Of a stretch of DNA of 44,839 nucleotides, positions 42,616-44,839 are shown piece after piece. Below the pieces are notes generated by a model. It was not told the DNA's origin and made no database searches. It was given only the letters and a program-made list of their open reading frames with translations. Source of the stretch: an uncultured bacterium (GTDB taxonomy: Bacteria > Nitrospirota > Thermodesulfovibrionia > Thermodesulfovibrionales > Dissulfurispiraceae); assembly GCA_937949555.1 (NCBI GenBank), contig CALEDV010000060.1, positions 1 to 44,839 of the forward strand, read 5' to 3'. Position 1 is the stretch's first letter. Each line of letters starts with the position of its first letter. The position numbers and the translations under genes were made by a program.

Positions 42616-43626
42616 TCAGCTTGAGTATACATTAGTATTGTGCAAATCTGCATTACTTACCGATGCCATTGCATAAATGAGGGGATCCCTCCCATAATAG
42701 CCCTTGGTTATCCTTGCAGCCCTGTGGATACAAAACTCTGAGCAGAGATTACACCCTGTGCATAGGGAAGGGTTAAAAAGCATATCTGAATCTTGTACCA
42801 TCAAGGCGCCAGTTGGGCACATCCCTATGCAAGATTGACAGGATGCACAATCGGAACTACCCCAAAAGGTATAGTAATAATTGGCCAGCATCTTTTCTCT
42901 TATAGGGCCAGGAAAGGCAAGGAGGGACTTATTGAGCAGTGTCCTTGTCTGGGGAAGCGACTTTGCACCGTAGGGGTCTTTCTCTGTCTCGATGCTATCC
43001 TGTTTTAACATCTCCGATGCCCCCTGAAGGGTCATCTTCTTTAGGACGCTGAAGAATCCCCTTCGGCTTACCTCAGGGGGGGTGTAATCTACCTCTTCTT
43101 TTATCAAAGCCAGCGTGATCCTCTCGGCGAGGTCTATGCCCAACTTTTTAGAGGCCTCAATGATATTTGTGTTGACCCTGTCTATTATGACTTCACCATT
43201 ACAGCCTCTGCATTGGCTAAGGTTTATAATAATCCTCCTGTCTGATAGTGCAAAAAGGGATAGGAGGTATTCCTCGCTCAAGAAACCGAGGCAGGGGGCT
43301 GATGCATTAGATGTATCAGCAGTAACAGCACATCCAAGCACTGGGTAAGGAACGGCCTTTAGGTCATGGAGCAGGGCATTGAAGTCAAGACCATTGACAC
43401 TGATACATCCATACACACAAGCACCTGCACAGATGAGACAACCTGTGCAGTTATCATCATTAATCTCTATTGCCTCATCCTTTATAAGAATCGCCTCGGG
43501 GGGGCAAGCCTCTGCACATCCTGTGCAAGAGTTCTTATAGAATCTCATCCTCAGACACCTTGAGGGTCTTATCTGTAGGTTGACCTTAGAGGCAGTGATT
43601 CTTTTTAAAAGCCCATCCTTTAGCAT
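42616..43626 (-). CDS. Polyferredoxin-like 4Fe-4S protein
   Basis: 336 residues. Two ferredoxin modules: N-terminal CTGCAEACPPEAI and CTGCLICAGACVYGC (about 34-70), C-terminal CASCQSCIGMCPTGA and CTGCNLCSEFCIH (about 261-307). The middle has extra Cys (LSQCRGCNGEV) and a stretch VSRRGFFSVLKKM. No membrane helix. This type of protein accompanies TorD-like chaperones in oxidoreductase clusters of anaerobes and may deliver electrons or assist maturation. Its ATG overlaps the TorD-like stop (ATGCTAA), showing coupling. Confidence 0.88.
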   Translation of the reverse strand: MLKDGLLKRITASKVNLQIRPSRCLRMRFYKNSCTGCAEACPPEAILIKDEAIEINDDNCTGCLICAGACVYGCISVNGLDFNALLHDLKAVPYPVLGCAVTADTSNASAPCLGFLSEEYLLSLFALSDRRIIINLSQCRGCNGEVIIDRVNTNIIEASKKLGIDLAERITLALIKEEVDYTPPEVSRRGFFSVLKKMTLQGASEMLKQDSIETEKDPYGAKSLPQTRTLLNKSLLAFPGPIREKMLANYYYTFWGSSDCASCQSCIGMCPTGALMVQDSDMLFNPSLCTGCNLCSEFCIHRAARITKGYYGRDPLIYAMASVSNADLHNTNVYSS

Positions 43627-44288
43627 TTCTTCATGAGATTATTTAATGTCTCATCGCATATTATTGTGGTGTGTTTGGTCACCATCAAGAGACACTCTGA
43701 TAGGTCAGAATAATACTGTGTCTGGGCGTTGTCTCTGATCTTTTCGCAAAACTCTTCTATCCATGGCGTCAGAAACCTCTTCATAAACTCCTTTTGTCTG
43801 CCCACAAAGGTTACTGCCCTGTCTAATGCCCCATCCTGTATTGATTTGACCTCAATGAAGATAAGGTAATAGATGAATTCCATCTCTGCTGTTATATGGT
43901 CTGCAGGTTCCTTAAAATCCTCATCTGTTGTAAGGCCAGATTGAGAGTAGTATTCCATCACCGCTAAGGTTGTATCGCCCATGAGCCTTCTATCCCTCTC
44001 AAGGTAGACTGAGCCATAGGGCGGTGCCTTTAACTCTAAAGGGCCAAGGAATAAGGCTGCATAGTCTATGAGTAGTTCTTGCTCGCTGTAGAAGTTAAAG
44101 GACCTCTCCATCTGTTCGGCATAGGTAAGGGCATCTGGATATACAACCCTAAGGGATGTCTTTAAAGAATTGAAAAAGCCCTCTTCTTGCATTAACTTCT
44201 TGTTTGGCTCATAGAGAGATGCAGCCAATAGTCTAAAACAATCAGCCCTGTGTTGTTCTTTTTGTATTAGTTCTTCCATTGTGATCAA
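43620..44288 (-). CDS. TorD-family chaperone for a molybdoenzyme
   Basis: About 222 residues. All-helical protein with the TorD/DmsD-type features: RADCFRLLAASLYEPNKKLM (about 13-32), LLIDYAALFLGPLELKAPPYGSVY-type block containing YAALFLGP and APPYGSVYLE, then DHITAEMEFIYYLIFIE. Chaperones of this family bind the Tat signal and help insert the Mo cofactor. The start is uncertain: TTG 44288 has GGGGGAG nine bases before it; ATG 44279 lacks an RBS at the right distance. Lies between the FeS subunit and the polyferredoxin. Confidence 0.85.
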   Translation of the reverse strand: MITMEELIQKEQHRADCFRLLAASLYEPNKKLMQEEGFFNSLKTSLRVVYPDALTYAEQMERSFNFYSEQELLIDYAALFLGPLELKAPPYGSVYLERDRRLMGDTTLAVMEYYSQSGLTTDEDFKEPADHITAEMEFIYYLIFIEVKSIQDGALDRAVTFVGRQKEFMKRFLTPWIEEFCEKIRDNAQTQYYSDLSECLLMVTKHTTIICDETLNNLMKKC

Positions 44289-44446
44289 TTTTGTTATCTC
44301 CCCCAAACCACTAATATCCCCCCAATGCCTTAAACAAGTCTAAAAAGTAGCCACATCGTGACTGCTGTGATTTGTTTTTATGATCAACGATGGGGCTAAT
44401 ATCTTGGCCCTCATTAATACTTCAACAATATCAGGCCCTTTAGGGT

Positions 44447-44486
44447 TAAAAAAGGGCAAGGTGAATAATAAGCCCCTGCCCTTTTA
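44447..44486 (-). terminator. Rho-independent terminator after the FeS subunit gene
   Basis: On the minus strand AAAAGGGCA (44486-44478) pairs with TGCCCTTTT, and the T run continues to 44447. It could also act in the other direction. It lies 16 bases after the stop at 44503. The remaining 44289-44446 gap shows no other feature. Confidence 0.75.
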
Positions 44487-44502
44487 CAAGTTATACAGTG
44501 CC

Positions 44503-44839
44503 CTATTTCTTTGCCTCTACCTTAAAACTCCTGATGTAGTAAACATTGGGCTTAGTACCCTTTTCACCAGGTTTTAGTAACTCGCCCTTGTTGTTCTTAA
44601 GCTGAACGGCCTTGTGGGCCTTGAGGGCCTGGCTTACTTCACTATTTGGGTCATTGAGGTCGCCAAATATTCTGGCTCCTGCTGGGCATGATGCCACGCA
44701 GTATGGCTTTTCACCGTTTTTGACCCTGTGTTCACAGAATATGCACTTCTCAGTGATGCCCTTTCTACGCACATCTTCATACTCAGGGTGTTTGTAGAGG
44801 GTTCTGTAAGGCGGGGTGTCTCCTGATGCCTTTGCAATC
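44503..44839 (-). CDS. Molybdenum oxidoreductase FeS subunit (PsrB/DmsB-like), partial at 5' end
   Basis: The frame is open from the window edge to TAA at 44503; at least 111 residues are visible and the N-terminus is outside. ITEKCIFCEHRVKNGEKPYC and VASCPAGARIFGDLNDPNSE is the last cysteine group plus tail of four-cluster ferredoxin subunits of DMSO-reductase-family enzymes (polysulfide/thiosulfate/tetrathionate reductase type). The tail KPNVYYIRSFKVEAKK is normal. The partner catalytic and membrane subunits should be further upstream on the minus strand; the adjacent TorD-like protein is the likely chaperone for them. Confidence 0.88.
   Translation of the reverse strand, partial: IAKASGDTPPYRTLYKHPEYEDVRRKGITEKCIFCEHRVKNGEKPYCVASCPAGARIFGDLNDPNSEVSQALKAHKAVQLKNNKGELLKPGEKGTKPNVYYIRSFKVEAKK

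Overview
The window looks like a chromosomal segment of a Gram-negative, flagellated, anaerobic or facultatively anaerobic bacterium. Evidence is a KDO-8-phosphate synthase, P- and L-ring flagellar proteins, lipoproteins and Tat export (outer membrane), plus a selenocysteine-containing membrane formate dehydrogenase and a cluster of molybdenum-enzyme accessory genes. The moderate GC content, frequent AGG and ATA codons and gene mix would suit a Nitrospirota (Thermodesulfovibrio-like) or deltaproteobacterial lineage. That placement is inference; there is no rRNA gene in the window. No tRNA, CRISPR array or complete IS element was seen.

Layout. 1-540 (minus): a DUF3782-like gene cut by the window edge and a tiny ORF. 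834-4706 (plus): a four-gene operon of exported proteins (DUF4384 protein, glycine-zipper/SH3-like lipoprotein, caspase-like protease, TPR lipoprotein). 5009-9555 (plus): formate dehydrogenase alpha (in-frame UGA/Sec), beta (FeS) and gamma (cytochrome b), with a consensus sigma-70 promoter and a terminator. 9661-10302 (minus): a 5'-eroded DNA methyltransferase. 10485-16960 (plus): M23 peptidase, IHF/HU, MerR regulator, YdbH/YdbL-type envelope pair, kdsA. 17078-19077 (minus): MazG-like, an unknown, SspB-like, YkgJ-like. 19140-24958 (plus): nucleotidyltransferase-like, TPM-domain protein, LemA, copper ATPase, response regulator with HD-GYP.

24969-33956 (minus): alr, tatA, mobA, amrB (MEMO), dnaB, rplI, TrmH-type methyltransferase, site-2 protease, ispF, and a translationally coupled pair of a B12-binding protein and a soluble histidine kinase. 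34131-34538 (plus): a collapsed oxidoreductase relic. 34541-38702 (minus): flgF-flgG-flgA-flgH-flgI behind a sigma-54-type promoter. 38864-41778 (minus): a small unknown, NamZ/DUF1343, a molybdopterin-binding protein and a one-domain ModE-like regulator with a ModE-like palindrome in front. 42023-44839 (minus): FmdE-like protein, polyferredoxin, TorD-like chaperone, and the FeS subunit of a molybdenum oxidoreductase running off the edge.

The molybdenum theme recurs: the formate dehydrogenase needs Mo- or W-bis-MGD (MobA) and Tat export (TatA), and the right-hand cluster supplies a chaperone, a cofactor-binding protein and a putative Mo-responsive regulator. The most interesting items are (i) the exported caspase operon, in which a short GAK-D-L-V motif occurs in both the protease and its DUF4384 partner; (ii) the B12 protein carrying the W-x9-EH and E-x-H-x-x-G signatures of CarH-type photoreceptors, coupled to a kinase; (iii) a family of about 200-bp imperfect-palindrome intergenic repeats, in three clear copies; and (iv) the ModE-like operator.
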